Shown: positions 36,942 through 45,921, numbered from the stretch's first letter. The stretch is DNA of 64,000 nucleotides from Sphingomonas sp. OK281 (GCF_900115295.1 NZ_FOVZ01000002.1:124001-188000); one strand, 5' to 3'. Notes: generated by a model from the letters alone, not told the origin. Made by a program: numbers and translations.

Positions 36942-37661
36942 ATGAGATATCTGCTCGCCGTGCCGCTACTCCTGTCCTCCCCGGGATTCGCCCAGTCGCC
37001 GGCGGCCAGCAGGACGGTCTCGGTCGGCAGCTTCGACCGCGTGCGGGTCGAGGGGCCGTTCGAGGTCCGCGTCACGATCGGTTCGCCGCGCGCCACCATC
37101 GTCGGGCCGCGCGGAGGCGAGGACGTGACCGTGCGCGTCGATGGCACCACGCTGTCGGTACGCAAGGGGACGGGCGGCTGGGGCGAACAGCCGCGTGGCG
37201 GCGGGGCAGGGCCGATCGTCGTGACGCTCTCCACGCCCGGGCTGACCTCCGCCAGCGTCGCGGCCGGCGGCCGGCTGACGATCGCCAGGATGCGCGGGAT
37301 GCGCGTCGACGTGACGGTCAGTGGCAACGGGAGCTTGTCGGTCGCCGCGGCCGATACGGATCAGTTGAACGCGACGGTGATCGGTACCGGCCAGATGACG
37401 CTCGCCGGCCATGCGGCGCGGGCGCGCCTCGTGACGAGCGGGCCCGGCGCGATCGATGCGTCGGAGTTGGCGGTCAACGACCTGACCGTGCACCTCGATG
37501 GGGTAGGGGAGACCAAGGCCGCGGCGCGCTACACGGCGCAGGTGACCAACAGCGGCCTTGGTACGGTCACGATCACCGGCAACGCGAAATGCCGGGTCGA
37601 CGCGGCGGCCGGAGGACCGGTAGTGTGCGGAAAGCCGGCGGCGGAAGTCTCTGCTCCGTAG
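36942..37661 (+). CDS. Second GIN domain (DUF2807) secreted protein
   Basis: This 239-residue protein has a signal peptide (about 1-18, ending GFAQS) and a GIN-type repeat domain. It begins VSVGSFDRVRVEGPFEVRVTIG, parallel to FQVAGFNGIDLRGSDDVDVRVG in its neighbour. It lacks a lipobox, so it may be soluble in the periplasm while the neighbour is membrane-bound. I start at ATG 36942; earlier in-frame residues overlap the first gene in another frame. The tandem pair probably arose by duplication and may act together. Confidence 0.82.
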   Translation: MRYLLAVPLLLSSPGFAQSPAASRTVSVGSFDRVRVEGPFEVRVTIGSPRATIVGPRGGEDVTVRVDGTTLSVRKGTGGWGEQPRGGGAGPIVVTLSTPGLTSASVAAGGRLTIARMRGMRVDVTVSGNGSLSVAAADTDQLNATVIGTGQMTLAGHAARARLVTSGPGAIDASELAVNDLTVHLDGVGETKAAARYTAQVTNSGLGTVTITGNAKCRVDAAAGGPVVCGKPAAEVSAP

Positions 37662-37766
37662 AAGGGGATGGTGTGCTGCTGCCACACCGACCTCTCCCGG
37701 GCCAAATCCGCATCTGTATCGAGCCAGTTACCCTATCCGTATCGGCCCTCATACCTTCCGAACCTG

Positions 37767-37868
37767 TATCGTCATTCCCGCGGAGGCGGGAACCCATACC
37801 GGCTGACCTCACACTGAGATCGTTATCCTCTGAGGATATGGATCCCCGCCTGCGCGGGGATGACGATA
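37767..37868. repeat. Family B-related long inverted repeat (copy B4)
   Basis: The ends are TATCGTCATTCCCGCGG and its counterpart, CGCGGGGATGACGATA, with AGGCGGGAACCCATA and TATGGATCCCCGCCTG inside and about 38 bases between. It resembles other family B copies in its stems but is longer and has 9-bp terminal repeats (TATCGTCAT/ATGACGATA). Confidence 0.7.
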
Positions 37869-37918
37869 GAGTTTATCGGCGGGGGGGATGAACCCCGACG
37901 AGGTCTGGGCCCCACCCC

Positions 37919-38323
37919 TTAAATGAGCGCCAGCTCCGCCAGTTTCGTCATCAAAGCCGGCGGCATCACGTCCAACCCGGTCGCATCGCCACCCAGATCC
38001 AGCGGCGCATCCGCACCCTCAAGATACCGCCACCCCTGGTGCGCGCGCCTAGGCCGCGCTTGAACCAGCACCAGCTTCGGATCGATGTGGATCGCGACGC
38101 GACCCTCTTCAGCTTCGCCAAACCCGAGGATCGGCGAGCGGGCGATCAGCTGGTGCTTCAGGATCCAGAACATCGAACCCTGACCGGCGACCTCCTCATG
38201 CCGCTTGGGCAGATAGCGCGTCGTAAGAAACACTGGCCCCTCCTCGCCACGCAGCCGGAGCCGCTCGGCGAGGTGATCGACGCTTTCCGCGCCGAACGCG
38301 ACTTTGGTGAGGTGAAGCGGCAT
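37919..38323 (-). CDS. DUF1489 family protein
   Basis: This 134-residue cytoplasmic protein matches the alphaproteobacterial DUF1489 family: LHLTKVAFGAESVDHLAERL at the start, TRYLPKRHEEV, GSMFWILKHQLIARSPILG, and the end motif RRAHQGWRYLEGADAPLDL. The function is unknown. The gene is beside mgtE on the same strand with a 31-base gap, so they may share a transcript, but no functional link is known to me. Confidence 0.85.
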   Translation of the reverse strand: MPLHLTKVAFGAESVDHLAERLRLRGEEGPVFLTTRYLPKRHEEVAGQGSMFWILKHQLIARSPILGFGEAEEGRVAIHIDPKLVLVQARPRRAHQGWRYLEGADAPLDLGGDATGLDVMPPALMTKLAELALI

Positions 38324-38354
38324 GGCGTTGAAAATGGGCGCTAAACGCTGCCGA

Positions 38355-39764
38355 TCAACCGTGCAGACCCCAAAGACTCGCCAGCCCGAGGAACGAGAAG
38401 AACCCCATCGTGTCGGTCATCGTCGTCACGAACACCGCGGACGACACCGCCGGATCGATCCGGAACTTGTCGAGCGTCACCGGCACCAGCACGCCGCTGA
38501 GCCCCGCCGTGATATTATTCACCAGCATCGCCGCGGCGATCACCAGCGACAGGTCGGTGTTGCGGAAAATGACATACGTCCCGCATCCGATCAGCGCGCC
38601 GAGCATCACGCCATTGGCGGCGGCGATGCGGAACTCGCGCCCGATCATCCGCGCGGTGTTCGAACTCGTCAGCTGGTTGGTCGCCAGCGCGCGCACCACC
38701 ACCGCCAATGTCTGCGTGCCGGCATTGCCGCCCATCCCCGAGACGATCGGCATAAGCACCGCGAGCAGCGCGAAGCTCGCGATCGTCCCCTGGAACAGCC
38801 CGACGACCGACGATGCGACCATCGCGGTGCCGAGATTGACCACCAGCCAGGTGAACCGCGTGCGTACCGTCAGCCGGATCGGCTCGTTGATGTCGCCGTC
38901 GCCGGCGCCTGCCAGCCGCAGCGTATCCTCGCCCGCCTCTTCGGAGATGATGTGGACGATGTCGTCGACCGTGATCATCCCGACCAGCCGGCCGCCATGA
39001 TCGACCACCGCCGCCGAGATCAGCGCGTATTTCTGGAAGCGCAGCGCGACTTCTTCCTGGTCCATGTCGACCGGGATCAGCGTCTGCTCGCGCTTCATCA
39101 CATCGGCGATCGCGATCCCGCGCGGCGTGCGCAGCATCCACGACAGCTGGCACGTGCCGATCGGCTTGTGCGCGGGGTCGACGACGAAGATCTCCCAGAA
39201 ATCGGTCGTCAGCTCTTCGTGCCCGCGGAGGTAATCGATCGCGTCGCCGACGGTCCAATGCTCGGGTACGGCGATCAGCTCGCGCTGCATCAGGCGGCCG
39301 GCGGATTCCTCGGCGTAGCTCAGCGCCTCCTCGATCGCCGCGCGATCGTCGGGATCGAGCGCGCGCAACACCGCGCGCTGCTCGTCCTCGTCCATGTCCT
39401 CGATGATCGCGACGGCATCGTCGGTATCGAGCTCGGAGGCGAGATCGGCGACCTGGTGCGGCTCAAGCGCATCGATCAGATCCTCGCGGACGTAATCGTT
39501 CATCTCGGCGAACACGTCGCCGCCCAGCAGGTCGGTGACCGCCCGCGCCAGCGCCGCGCGATCCTCCTGCGGGGTCAGTTCGAACAGATCGGCGATATCG
39601 GCCGGGTGCAGCGGCTCGACCAGCGCGCGCGCGCCCTCGTCATCGCCGTCCTCGACCGCATCGAGCACGGCCCGCACGAATTCCGGCCGCAGATGGTCGT
39701 CGCGATCGAGCTGGTTTTCGGGCTGGGTGTCGGTTTCGACCTCGGGAAGCTCGAGTTCGCTCAT
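38355..39764 (-). CDS. mgtE: Magnesium transporter MgtE
   Basis: MgtE is a magnesium-gated Mg2+ channel of the inner membrane. The 469-residue protein has an acidic helical N-domain (about 25-140), two CBS domains (about 145-275) and a C-terminal five-helix membrane domain with the signature MPIVSGMGGNAGTQTLAV. The last helix ends FFSFLGLASLWG. Mg2+ binding to the cytosolic domains closes the pore in known homologues. It is divergent from the cyclophilin gene. I saw no Mg2+-sensing riboswitch in the 108-base gap. Confidence 0.95.
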   Translation of the reverse strand: MSELELPEVETDTQPENQLDRDDHLRPEFVRAVLDAVEDGDDEGARALVEPLHPADIADLFELTPQEDRAALARAVTDLLGGDVFAEMNDYVREDLIDALEPHQVADLASELDTDDAVAIIEDMDEDEQRAVLRALDPDDRAAIEEALSYAEESAGRLMQRELIAVPEHWTVGDAIDYLRGHEELTTDFWEIFVVDPAHKPIGTCQLSWMLRTPRGIAIADVMKREQTLIPVDMDQEEVALRFQKYALISAAVVDHGGRLVGMITVDDIVHIISEEAGEDTLRLAGAGDGDINEPIRLTVRTRFTWLVVNLGTAMVASSVVGLFQGTIASFALLAVLMPIVSGMGGNAGTQTLAVVVRALATNQLTSSNTARMIGREFRIAAANGVMLGALIGCGTYVIFRNTDLSLVIAAAMLVNNITAGLSGVLVPVTLDKFRIDPAVSSAVFVTTMTDTMGFFSFLGLASLWGLHG

Positions 39765-39872
39765 GGCTGCCTCCCTTAAAAGATGCGCGGTTGGGCCCTA
39801 ACGCGGCGCGCGTGCATTTGCCAGTCGGAGTGCGGCTCCCTATCTGCCGCGCATCAATTCAGGAGAACATGA

Positions 39873-40331
39873 ATGGCTGACACCCCCGAAACGCTCACGC
39901 TGACCCTCGACGGCGGCGACGTCACGATTAAGTTCCGCCCCGATCTTGCCCCCAAGCATGTCGAGCGCATTGCCGAACTGGCGAACGAAGGCTTTTACGA
40001 CGGCGTACCCTTCCACCGCGTGATCCCGGGCTTCATGGCGCAGGGCGGTGACGGTGGTCGCGGCGACGGCACCGGCGGCTCGAGCAAGCCCAACCTCAAG
40101 GCGGAATTCTCGGCCGAGCCGCATGTCCGCGGCGTGTGTTCGATGGCACGCACGAACCAGCCCGACACGGCGAACTCGCAGTTCTTCATCGTGTTCGACG
40201 ACGCGCGCTTCCTCGACAAGCAGTACACCGTCTGGGGCGAAGTCACCGACGGCATGGACCTGATCGACGCACTGCCGAAGGGCGAGCCCCCGCGTTCGCC
40301 GGGCAAGATCGTCAAGGCACGCGCTGCATAA
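39873..40331 (+). CDS. Peptidyl-prolyl cis-trans isomerase, cyclophilin type
   Basis: This 152-residue protein is a bare cyclophilin domain without a signal peptide, so cytoplasmic. The substrate-binding core is visible as PFHRVIPGFMAQGGD, and the later MARTNQPDTANSQFFI and WGEVTDGMD match the family. The ATG follows AGGAGAAC. It accelerates proline isomerisation in protein folding. It stands alone, followed by repeat C2. Confidence 0.95.
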   Translation: MADTPETLTLTLDGGDVTIKFRPDLAPKHVERIAELANEGFYDGVPFHRVIPGFMAQGGDGGRGDGTGGSSKPNLKAEFSAEPHVRGVCSMARTNQPDTANSQFFIVFDDARFLDKQYTVWGEVTDGMDLIDALPKGEPPRSPGKIVKARAA

Positions 40332-40337
40332 CCTGAA

Positions 40338-40443
40338 TTCCCCTCCCGCTTGCGGGAGGGGCTAGGGGAGGGCGCGACGTACGTACTGGCGTCCGGTCAG
40401 TGAGGCACGCCCCTCCCCCGACCCCTCCCGTCAGCGGGAGGGG
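40338..40443. repeat. Family C inverted repeat (copy C2)
   Basis: Each side is a small hairpin: CCCCTCCCGCTTGCGGGAGG on the left and CCCTCCCGTCAGCGGGAGGG on the right. GGGGAGGGCG and CGCCCCTCCCC lie inside. It fills the convergent gap between the cyclophilin and LysR genes and may terminate both. Confidence 0.85.
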
Positions 40444-40451
40444 AGTAGCGG

Positions 40452-41336
40452 TCAGACCTCCGCCACCGTCCGTATCAGCCAGTCGTGGAACAGCTTCACC
40501 GGCTTGGTCTGCAGCGCCCGCGGGCGGCAGACGAACCAGTAGCTGTACGGGCTCTCCACCTCGATATCGAACAGTCGAACGAGTCGCGGATCGTTTGCAT
40601 CCTCGAAGTGGCTCGCATGCATGAACGCGACGCCGAGCCCTTGCGCGGCGGCCTCCAGCATCAGCGCCCCCGAATCGAAATGGTCGATCGCCAGCGGCTC
40701 GATATCGTCGAGCCCTGCCGCCGTCCGCCATGCCGTGAACGTATCCGTCATGTCGCGGTGCACCAGCGCCGTCAGCGTCGAAAGCTGTTCGGGGCGCGTG
40801 ACCGGGTCCGCGCGCTCCAGCAAGCTCCTTGCCCCGATCACGTAGACCGAATTGCGATCGAGCCGCCGCGCGTAGAACGTCGGATCGATCTCGCGCGACA
40901 AGGCGATCACCGCGTCGAGCCCATCCCCGAGCCGCGACACCAGATGCGCCGCGGTATCGATATCGAGATGCAGCTCGGGATGCGACGTGCGCAACTCGCC
41001 CAGCTTGGGGAACAGCTTCTGCGACGCATAGAGCGGCAGGATCCCGAGCCGCAGCCGCAGAACCTCGGTCGTGCTGGTCAACGATTCGACTGCGTCCGAC
41101 AGCGAATCGAGCACCGGTGCGATCTGCGCCAGCAACCGTTCGCCATCCGCATTCAGCACCATCGCCTGATGCCGCCGCGCAAACAGCGGCTTGGCGATGA
41201 ACCGCTCCAGGCTCTGCACGCGCCGGCTGAGCGCAGGCGCCGACAGCGCCAGATCCTCGGCGGCGGCCTTGATCGACCCCAGCCGCGCGACCTGCACGAA
41301 CGCCTCGATAGCCCCCAGTGGCGGCAGCCTGCGCAT
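40452..41336 (-). CDS. LysR-family transcriptional regulator (GcvA-like)
   Basis: The protein is 294 residues. An N-terminal winged helix-turn-helix (about 1-62, with SIKAAAEDLALSAPALSRRVQSLE) is followed by a substrate-binding domain. The sequence PLGAIEAFVQVAR and the C-terminal PYSYWFVCRP fit the GcvA/AmpR-like group. The gene is divergent from the CDC48 gene. A perfect dyad with LysR T-N11-A geometry lies 55 bases upstream of its start, probably its own operator. The ligand is unknown. Confidence 0.9.
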   Translation of the reverse strand: MRRLPPLGAIEAFVQVARLGSIKAAAEDLALSAPALSRRVQSLERFIAKPLFARRHQAMVLNADGERLLAQIAPVLDSLSDAVESLTSTTEVLRLRLGILPLYASQKLFPKLGELRTSHPELHLDIDTAAHLVSRLGDGLDAVIALSREIDPTFYARRLDRNSVYVIGARSLLERADPVTRPEQLSTLTALVHRDMTDTFTAWRTAAGLDDIEPLAIDHFDSGALMLEAAAQGLGVAFMHASHFEDANDPRLVRLFDIEVESPYSYWFVCRPRALQTKPVKLFHDWLIRTVAEV

Positions 41337-41390
41337 GATCCCTCTTTCGACTCGACGAGTGTGACAATGACCGCTGGACGCATTCAGTCA

Positions 41391-41415
41391 TACGATTGCA
41401 GTTAGCGCAATCGTA
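41391..41415. promoter_or_regulatory. Probable LysR operator (T-N11-A dyad)
   Basis: TACGATTGC and GCAATCGTA are perfect inverted repeats around a 7-base spacer (AGTTAGC). The inner TGC-N7-GCA gives the T-N11-A dyad that LysR regulators bind. It lies 55 bases upstream of the LysR start and points to a divergent promoter on the plus strand. Confidence 0.7.
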
Positions 41416-41530
41416 GCTGATCCCTTCGCACTTGCAACATGAACCGTCTCGACGCAAAAAGACCTCGCCTTTCAGGCATCCTCTCCTAAAAACTTTCATG
41501 GGCTGGCCTTCATTGGCCGGCCCTTTTTTT
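41416..41530 (+). ncRNA. Candidate small RNA or attenuating leader
   Basis: The plus strand between the LysR dyad and a strong terminator has no supported ORF. It includes an unpaired-looking CATCCTCTCCTAAAAACT just before the terminator stem; its CCTCTCC could pair with ribosome-binding sites. Either a small trans-acting RNA or the attenuated leader of the CDC48 gene would explain a terminator here. The transcript start is not identified, so the left boundary is only a limit. Confidence 0.35.
41499..41530 (+). terminator. Strong rho-independent terminator upstream of the CDC48 gene
   Basis: GGGCTGGCC pairs with GGCCGGCCC (one G-U) around a TTCATT loop and is followed by seven T. It lies 71 bases before the CDC48 ATG, with no plus-strand gene ahead of it for more than 1 kb. 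Confidence 0.88.
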
Positions 41531-41601
41531 GTGTTTTCAACCCCTGACAAGGCTGGAACCGGTCTCCTATCTCGGACGCTACGAGATCGAATGGAGTCGA
41601 C

Positions 41602-43875
41602 ATGGCCGATAGCGAAATCCCCACGCGGAAAATTCAGGTCGCCAACGCGCGTCCCGAAGACAGCGGCCGCGGTCTGGCGCATGTGCCGCGCGCATTGATG
41701 GCGACGCTCGGTATCGGCGAAGGCGACGTCATCGAGATCCTCGGCAAGCAGAATACGCCGGCGCGTGCGGTCGGCCCGTATCCGGAGGACGAGGGCCTCG
41801 ATATTCTCCGGCTCGATGGTCTCCAGCGTGCAAACGCCGGCGTCGGCTCGGGCGATTACGTCGAAGTGCGCAAAGCCGAGTCGAAGCCGGCGACGCGCGT
41901 CGTGTTTGCGCCGGCCCAGCAGAACCTTCGCCTTCAGGGTTCGACCAACGCGCTCAAGCGCACCTTCCTTGGCCGGCCGATCTGCCAGGGCGATATCGTC
42001 GCGACCGCGGGGCATCAGCGCGTCGGCAACATGCCGCCCAACGTCCAGCAGTTCATGAACGCGCCGGCCTATGCGCTCCAAGAGATCCGCCTCGCGGTGA
42101 TCGCCGCCAGCCCAAAGGGCGTGGTGCACATCGACGAGAATACCGAGATCGAACTCCGCTCCGAATATGAGGAGCCGCAGGCCGCACGCCGTGCCGACGT
42201 CACCTATGACGATATCGGCGGCATGGCGCAGACGATCGACCAGTTGCGCGAGATGGTCGAACTGCCGCTCCGCTATCCCGAACTGTTCCAGCGTCTGGGC
42301 GTCGATCCGCCCAAGGGCGTGTTGCTGCACGGTCCTCCCGGCACCGGCAAGACGCGCCTCGCTCGCGCCGTCGCCAACGAGTCCGACGCACAGTTCTTCC
42401 TGATCAACGGTCCCGAGATCATGGGCTCTGCATACGGTGAGTCCGAGTCGCGCCTCCGCGAAGTGTTCGAGGAAGCGGCCAAGGCAGCGCCGTCGATCGT
42501 ATTCATCGACGAGATCGATTCGATCGCTCCAAAGCGTGGCCAGGTGTCGGGCGAGGCGGAAAAGCGTCTCGTCGCGCAGTTGCTGACGCTGATGGACGGC
42601 CTTGAATCGCGCGCCAACCTCGTCGTGATCGCGGCGACCAACCGGCCCGAGGCGATCGACGAGGCGCTGCGTCGTCCGGGTCGGTTCGACCGTGAAATCG
42701 TCGTCGGCGTGCCCGACGAGCGTGGCCGTCGCGAAATCCTCGGCATCCACACGCGCGGCATGCCGCTTGGCGACCGTGTCGATCTGGATGAGCTGTCGCG
42801 CACCACCTACGGCTTCGTTGGCGCCGATCTCGCCGCGCTGACCCGCGAGGCGGCGATCGAGGCTGTCCGCCGGATCATGCCGAAGCTCAACCTCGAGGAG
42901 CGGACGATCCCGCCCGAAGTGCTCGACGAACTGTCGGTCACGCGCGAGGATTTCCTCGGGGCGCTCAAGCGCGTCCAGCCATCGGCGATGCGCGAAGTCA
43001 TGGTGCAGGCGCCGACCGTACGCTGGGCCGATGTCGGGGGGCTCGACGATGCACAGATGCGGTTGAAGGAGGGTGTCGAACTCCCGCTCAAGAACCCCGA
43101 TGCGTTCCGCCGACTCGGCATCCGCCCGGCCAAGGGCTTCCTGCTCTACGGCCCCCCCGGCACCGGGAAGACGTTGCTCGCCAAGGCGGTCGCGCGCGAG
43201 GCGGAGGCGAACTTCATCGCCACCAAATCGTCCGACCTGCTCAGCAAATGGTACGGCGAAAGCGAACAGCAGATCGCCCGCCTGTTCCAGCGTGCACGTC
43301 AGGTCGCGCCATGCGTGATCTTCATCGACGAACTCGATTCGCTGGTGCCCGCGCGTGGCTCTGGCGCGGGCGAGCCGCAGGTGACCGAGCGCGTCGTCAA
43401 CACGATCCTGGCCGAGATGGACGGGCTGGAGGAGTTGCAGTCGGTCGTCGTGATCGGCGCGACCAACCGGCCGAACCTGATCGACCCGGCGTTGCTGCGG
43501 CCGGGCCGGTTCGACGAGCTCGTCTATGTCGGCGTCCCCGACAAGGCCGGCCGCCGCCGCATTCTGGGCATCCAGACCGAGAAGATGCCGCTGGCCAGCG
43601 ACGTCGATCTCGACCGTCTCGCAGACCGCACCGATCGCTTCACCGGCGCGGACCTGGAGGACGTCGTCCGCCGCGCCGGCTTGGTGGCACTACGCCGTTC
43701 GATCGACTCAACCGACGTGACGATGGCCGACTTCGAAGGCGCGCTGAAGGAGTCGCGCGCCAGCGTAACCCCGGAAACGGAACGCGAATACGAGCAGATG
43801 GCGGCGCGTCTCAAGCAGGACGCCACCGCCATCCAACCGCTCGGCTTCGCCTTTCCGGCAAGGACGGAGGACTGA
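41602..43875 (+). CDS. CDC48/p97 family AAA ATPase
   Basis: This 757-residue protein has the full CDC48/VAT layout: an N domain with double-psi barrel (about 5-190) and two AAA modules. Module D1 has GPPGTGKT at 244-251 and DEID at 303-306; D2 has GPPGTGKT at 517-524 and DELD at 576-579. Arg fingers are visible in both (RRPGRFD, LRPGRFD). Such unfoldases extract and unfold proteins and are best known from archaea and eukaryotes; bacterial homologues occur sporadically and are poorly studied. No adaptor or protease gene adjoins. ATG 41602 is supported by GGAG upstream. A terminator precedes it, suggesting a regulated leader. Confidence 0.95.
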   Translation: MADSEIPTRKIQVANARPEDSGRGLAHVPRALMATLGIGEGDVIEILGKQNTPARAVGPYPEDEGLDILRLDGLQRANAGVGSGDYVEVRKAESKPATRVVFAPAQQNLRLQGSTNALKRTFLGRPICQGDIVATAGHQRVGNMPPNVQQFMNAPAYALQEIRLAVIAASPKGVVHIDENTEIELRSEYEEPQAARRADVTYDDIGGMAQTIDQLREMVELPLRYPELFQRLGVDPPKGVLLHGPPGTGKTRLARAVANESDAQFFLINGPEIMGSAYGESESRLREVFEEAAKAAPSIVFIDEIDSIAPKRGQVSGEAEKRLVAQLLTLMDGLESRANLVVIAATNRPEAIDEALRRPGRFDREIVVGVPDERGRREILGIHTRGMPLGDRVDLDELSRTTYGFVGADLAALTREAAIEAVRRIMPKLNLEERTIPPEVLDELSVTREDFLGALKRVQPSAMREVMVQAPTVRWADVGGLDDAQMRLKEGVELPLKNPDAFRRLGIRPAKGFLLYGPPGTGKTLLAKAVAREAEANFIATKSSDLLSKWYGESEQQIARLFQRARQVAPCVIFIDELDSLVPARGSGAGEPQVTERVVNTILAEMDGLEELQSVVVIGATNRPNLIDPALLRPGRFDELVYVGVPDKAGRRRILGIQTEKMPLASDVDLDRLADRTDRFTGADLEDVVRRAGLVALRRSIDSTDVTMADFEGALKESRASVTPETEREYEQMAARLKQDATAIQPLGFAFPARTED

Positions 43876-43899
43876 CCCTCACTCCATCGCCACCACCGG

Positions 43900-43935
43900 C
43901 GTCTCTCCCTCGCCCAACCGCGGGAAGGAGAGACG
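43900..43935. repeat. Short hairpin repeat, possibly a degenerate family C arm
   Basis: CGTCTCTCC and GGAGAGACG form a perfect 9-bp stem around a loop containing CGCCCAACCGCGGG. It lies 25 bases after the CDC48 stop and could help end that transcript. No second arm was seen. Confidence 0.5.
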
Positions 43936-44117
43936 TCGCTCGGGTCTTGGCGATTGGGAGGAAAGGTGAGGTGGCCTTGTTAGATTGGCCAATCTCCATG
44001 AGCCGCTGGCCCCGAGACAGCGTCCGATGCGAAGGAAGGCGAACGGTCCGCTTTGGCGATGCCGGATCAGCTAGCCGACATGCGCGACGCGGCGGCCTTT
44101 CCCAAAACGACGCTGTT

Positions 44118-44996
44118 TCAGGAATGGCCGGGTCTGGGGGCAAGGTGCTGCATCAGCGCCTCGGCGATAGCGATCATGCCGTTTTCGTTGGGATGATAGG
44201 GTACGAAGCCCGGTGCGGACGTATCGGTCGGGAAACCCGTCATCCATGGATCGCGGCTGCACGCGTCGTGGTGGGCGGATATCGCTGATGCCTCGATTAC
44301 GTCGGATTTAGTTTCTACTGCAACGCGTGCGGTGAGCCGGGCAAGCCGCTGCGCGACCGCGGTGATGGCCCGAGCGCTGTCCGGGCTCATGGAAGCGTTG
44401 GCACACGCCCCCCTGGCGGGAAGGACCGAGAGGTTATCCACGAAGACCAGTCGCGCAGCAGGCGAGCGCCGATGAACTTCGGCGGCGATGCGTCGCATAC
44501 CGGCGTCGACCTTGCTCCAGGCATCGGCCCCTGCTGGGGGAATGGGGCATTTGAAACCGCGCGCTGCGACGGGCACCGGGGCCGACGTGCAGGAGGCGGA
44601 CCATAGCATCCCAAAATATCCGACATCATTGCCGCCGATCGTTACCGTCACCAGCCTGGTGTCGGTCGTCAGCGCTTCGATCTGGGATGGGAGTTCTTTC
44701 CATGGGCCAAGCACATGTTCGGTCGTGGCGCCACTGCAACTCACATCGATAAGCTGCAAATTCAGCTTCCTCGCCAGGATATGCGCATAGTTGTCGTTTG
44801 ATCGCGCGCACCGGTTCTTTGGCTGATCTGCCGACGTCGTGATGCCGGGCCCGGCGGCGTAGGAACTCCCCATCGCGACATACACGGAGGCGGGCGCGAT
44901 CGCCGTGACGTGGGTTAGACGTGGCGTCGAGCAGGCGGCGACGCTCAAACAGACGAGAATGCAGCCGAAACGCGATTTCAAATCGACCAAGTTCAC
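44118..44996 (-). CDS. SGNH/GDSL-type lipoprotein hydrolase
   Basis: The protein is 292 residues. A signal with lipobox SVAAC (Cys 22) precedes an SGNH hydrolase domain. The blocks are MGSSYAAGPG (nucleophile Ser), TIGGNDVGYF (Asn) and PYHPNENGM (catalytic His). Disulfide-forming cysteines (CSGATT, SASCTSA, FKCPIP, GACANA) suggest an exported lipase or esterase. I start at GTG 44996, with GAAGGA close upstream, as the in-frame TTG at 45032 adds no signal character. It lies in a region of lower GC than the surroundings. Confidence 0.82.
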   Translation of the reverse strand: MNLVDLKSRFGCILVCLSVAACSTPRLTHVTAIAPASVYVAMGSSYAAGPGITTSADQPKNRCARSNDNYAHILARKLNLQLIDVSCSGATTEHVLGPWKELPSQIEALTTDTRLVTVTIGGNDVGYFGMLWSASCTSAPVPVAARGFKCPIPPAGADAWSKVDAGMRRIAAEVHRRSPAARLVFVDNLSVLPARGACANASMSPDSARAITAVAQRLARLTARVAVETKSDVIEASAISAHHDACSRDPWMTGFPTDTSAPGFVPYHPNENGMIAIAEALMQHLAPRPGHS

Positions 44997-45429
44997 AGTC
45001 CTTCGATGCCGCGTAGCCGGCGGCTGCCGCAACGGCCTACCAACGGTACGGCATTTTTGAAGGCAGAATTTTCGTATGACCGAGGTGCGGTACTGGTCGC
45101 GCTGACCGAATGACTGTTTCCGTGCTCCCGGACCGCAAACCTGAGCGGCCGTCTATGGGCGCAAGTTGGATGGTCGGAATGGGAAGGAAAGCGGACCGTC
45201 CGCTTACGGGAACGCCGATGTCGATAGCCGATTTAGCGCGATACCGCCTTCTACTACGACGATCGGAAAACGAGAAGATATCGTGCCGATACTGTTCTTC
45301 CCTTTACCGACTCAGCGAGCCAAGAATCAAGCAGGCCTGCAATTGCAAACGGACAGTGGCGAGCACTACGCATCTGCACACCATAGTGTTCGATGGCTTA
45401 GCGGCAATCGAGTTGGCAGCAAAAAGCGA
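44997..45429. other. AT-richer intergenic stretch, no convincing gene
   Basis: This 433-base gap has short ORFs on both strands but none with family resemblance, ribosome-binding site or codon bias like the neighbours. GC content by eye is clearly lower than in the surrounding genes. It contains a small palindrome-like AAGCGGACCGTCCGCTT near 45190. It may be decayed DNA of foreign origin. Confidence 0.5.
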
Positions 45430-45921
45430 TTAGCGAACGTCAACGTCTATGAGTACGCGTCGTACGCGTCCTTCGGACGTCGCGCTTTGCAAAACGATTT
45501 TGTCATGTCCATGAAATCCTGCATCGGATGTATAAAAAGCCTGAACGCCATCGACTTTATGTGTGTCGCAGATCACGCGGGGGTTCGGCGCAATAAAGTT
45601 GGGATAAACTTTTTCGGTTGAGATGTCGGCATGCCCGTGATGAGGTGGGGTTACGATCTGCGCCGTGACCGTACCCGCCGATGAACAATCTGGATTGGTC
45701 AGTGTAGCGAACCATATCCTGATCTTCTCACCGGATATGGCAGCACGTGACGCATGGATGTCCGAATAACCCTTGCCACTACCCTCATCTACGCGTCGTA
45801 CGAGGTAGGTCTGTCCGCCGGCTGCGGGCGGCGTTAAACATGAAAACGCAACAAGTAACACGGTAAGATTTTTGATCCTGACTTGCTTTACCAAGCTATC
45901 CCAACTTGTATGGCCGACCAT
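45430..45921 (-). CDS. Small secreted protein with Ig-like/cadherin-like repeat
   Basis: The protein is 163 residues, with a hydrophobic segment near residues 17-36 (LTVLLVAFSCLTPPAAG) as the probable signal peptide. The mature part carries one Ig-like unit: TAQIVTPPHHGHADIS, then VICDTHKVDGVQAFYTSDAGFHGHDKIVL, resembling the Y.P..GF.G.D pattern of bacterial Ig-like domains, with two Cys (SDC79SS area and VIC) that could pair. ATG 45921 has no strong ribosome-binding site. Lower GC than its neighbours suggests acquisition by transfer. The function is unknown. Confidence 0.6.
   Translation of the reverse strand: MVGHTSWDSLVKQVRIKNLTVLLVAFSCLTPPAAGGQTYLVRRVDEGSGKGYSDIHASRAAISGEKIRIWFATLTNPDCSSAGTVTAQIVTPPHHGHADISTEKVYPNFIAPNPRVICDTHKVDGVQAFYTSDAGFHGHDKIVLQSATSEGRVRRVLIDVDVR

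Noticed and set aside
41549..41577. Possible EcfG-type promoter (GGAAC ... CGCT) before the CDC48 gene
   Set aside because: The -10 part is CGCT rather than CGTT and the spacing is 17 bases rather than 18-19, so it is not convincing.
45110..45433. 107-residue plus-strand ORF in the AT-richer gap
   Set aside because: It has no ribosome-binding site, no family resemblance and overlaps the antisense end of the next gene.
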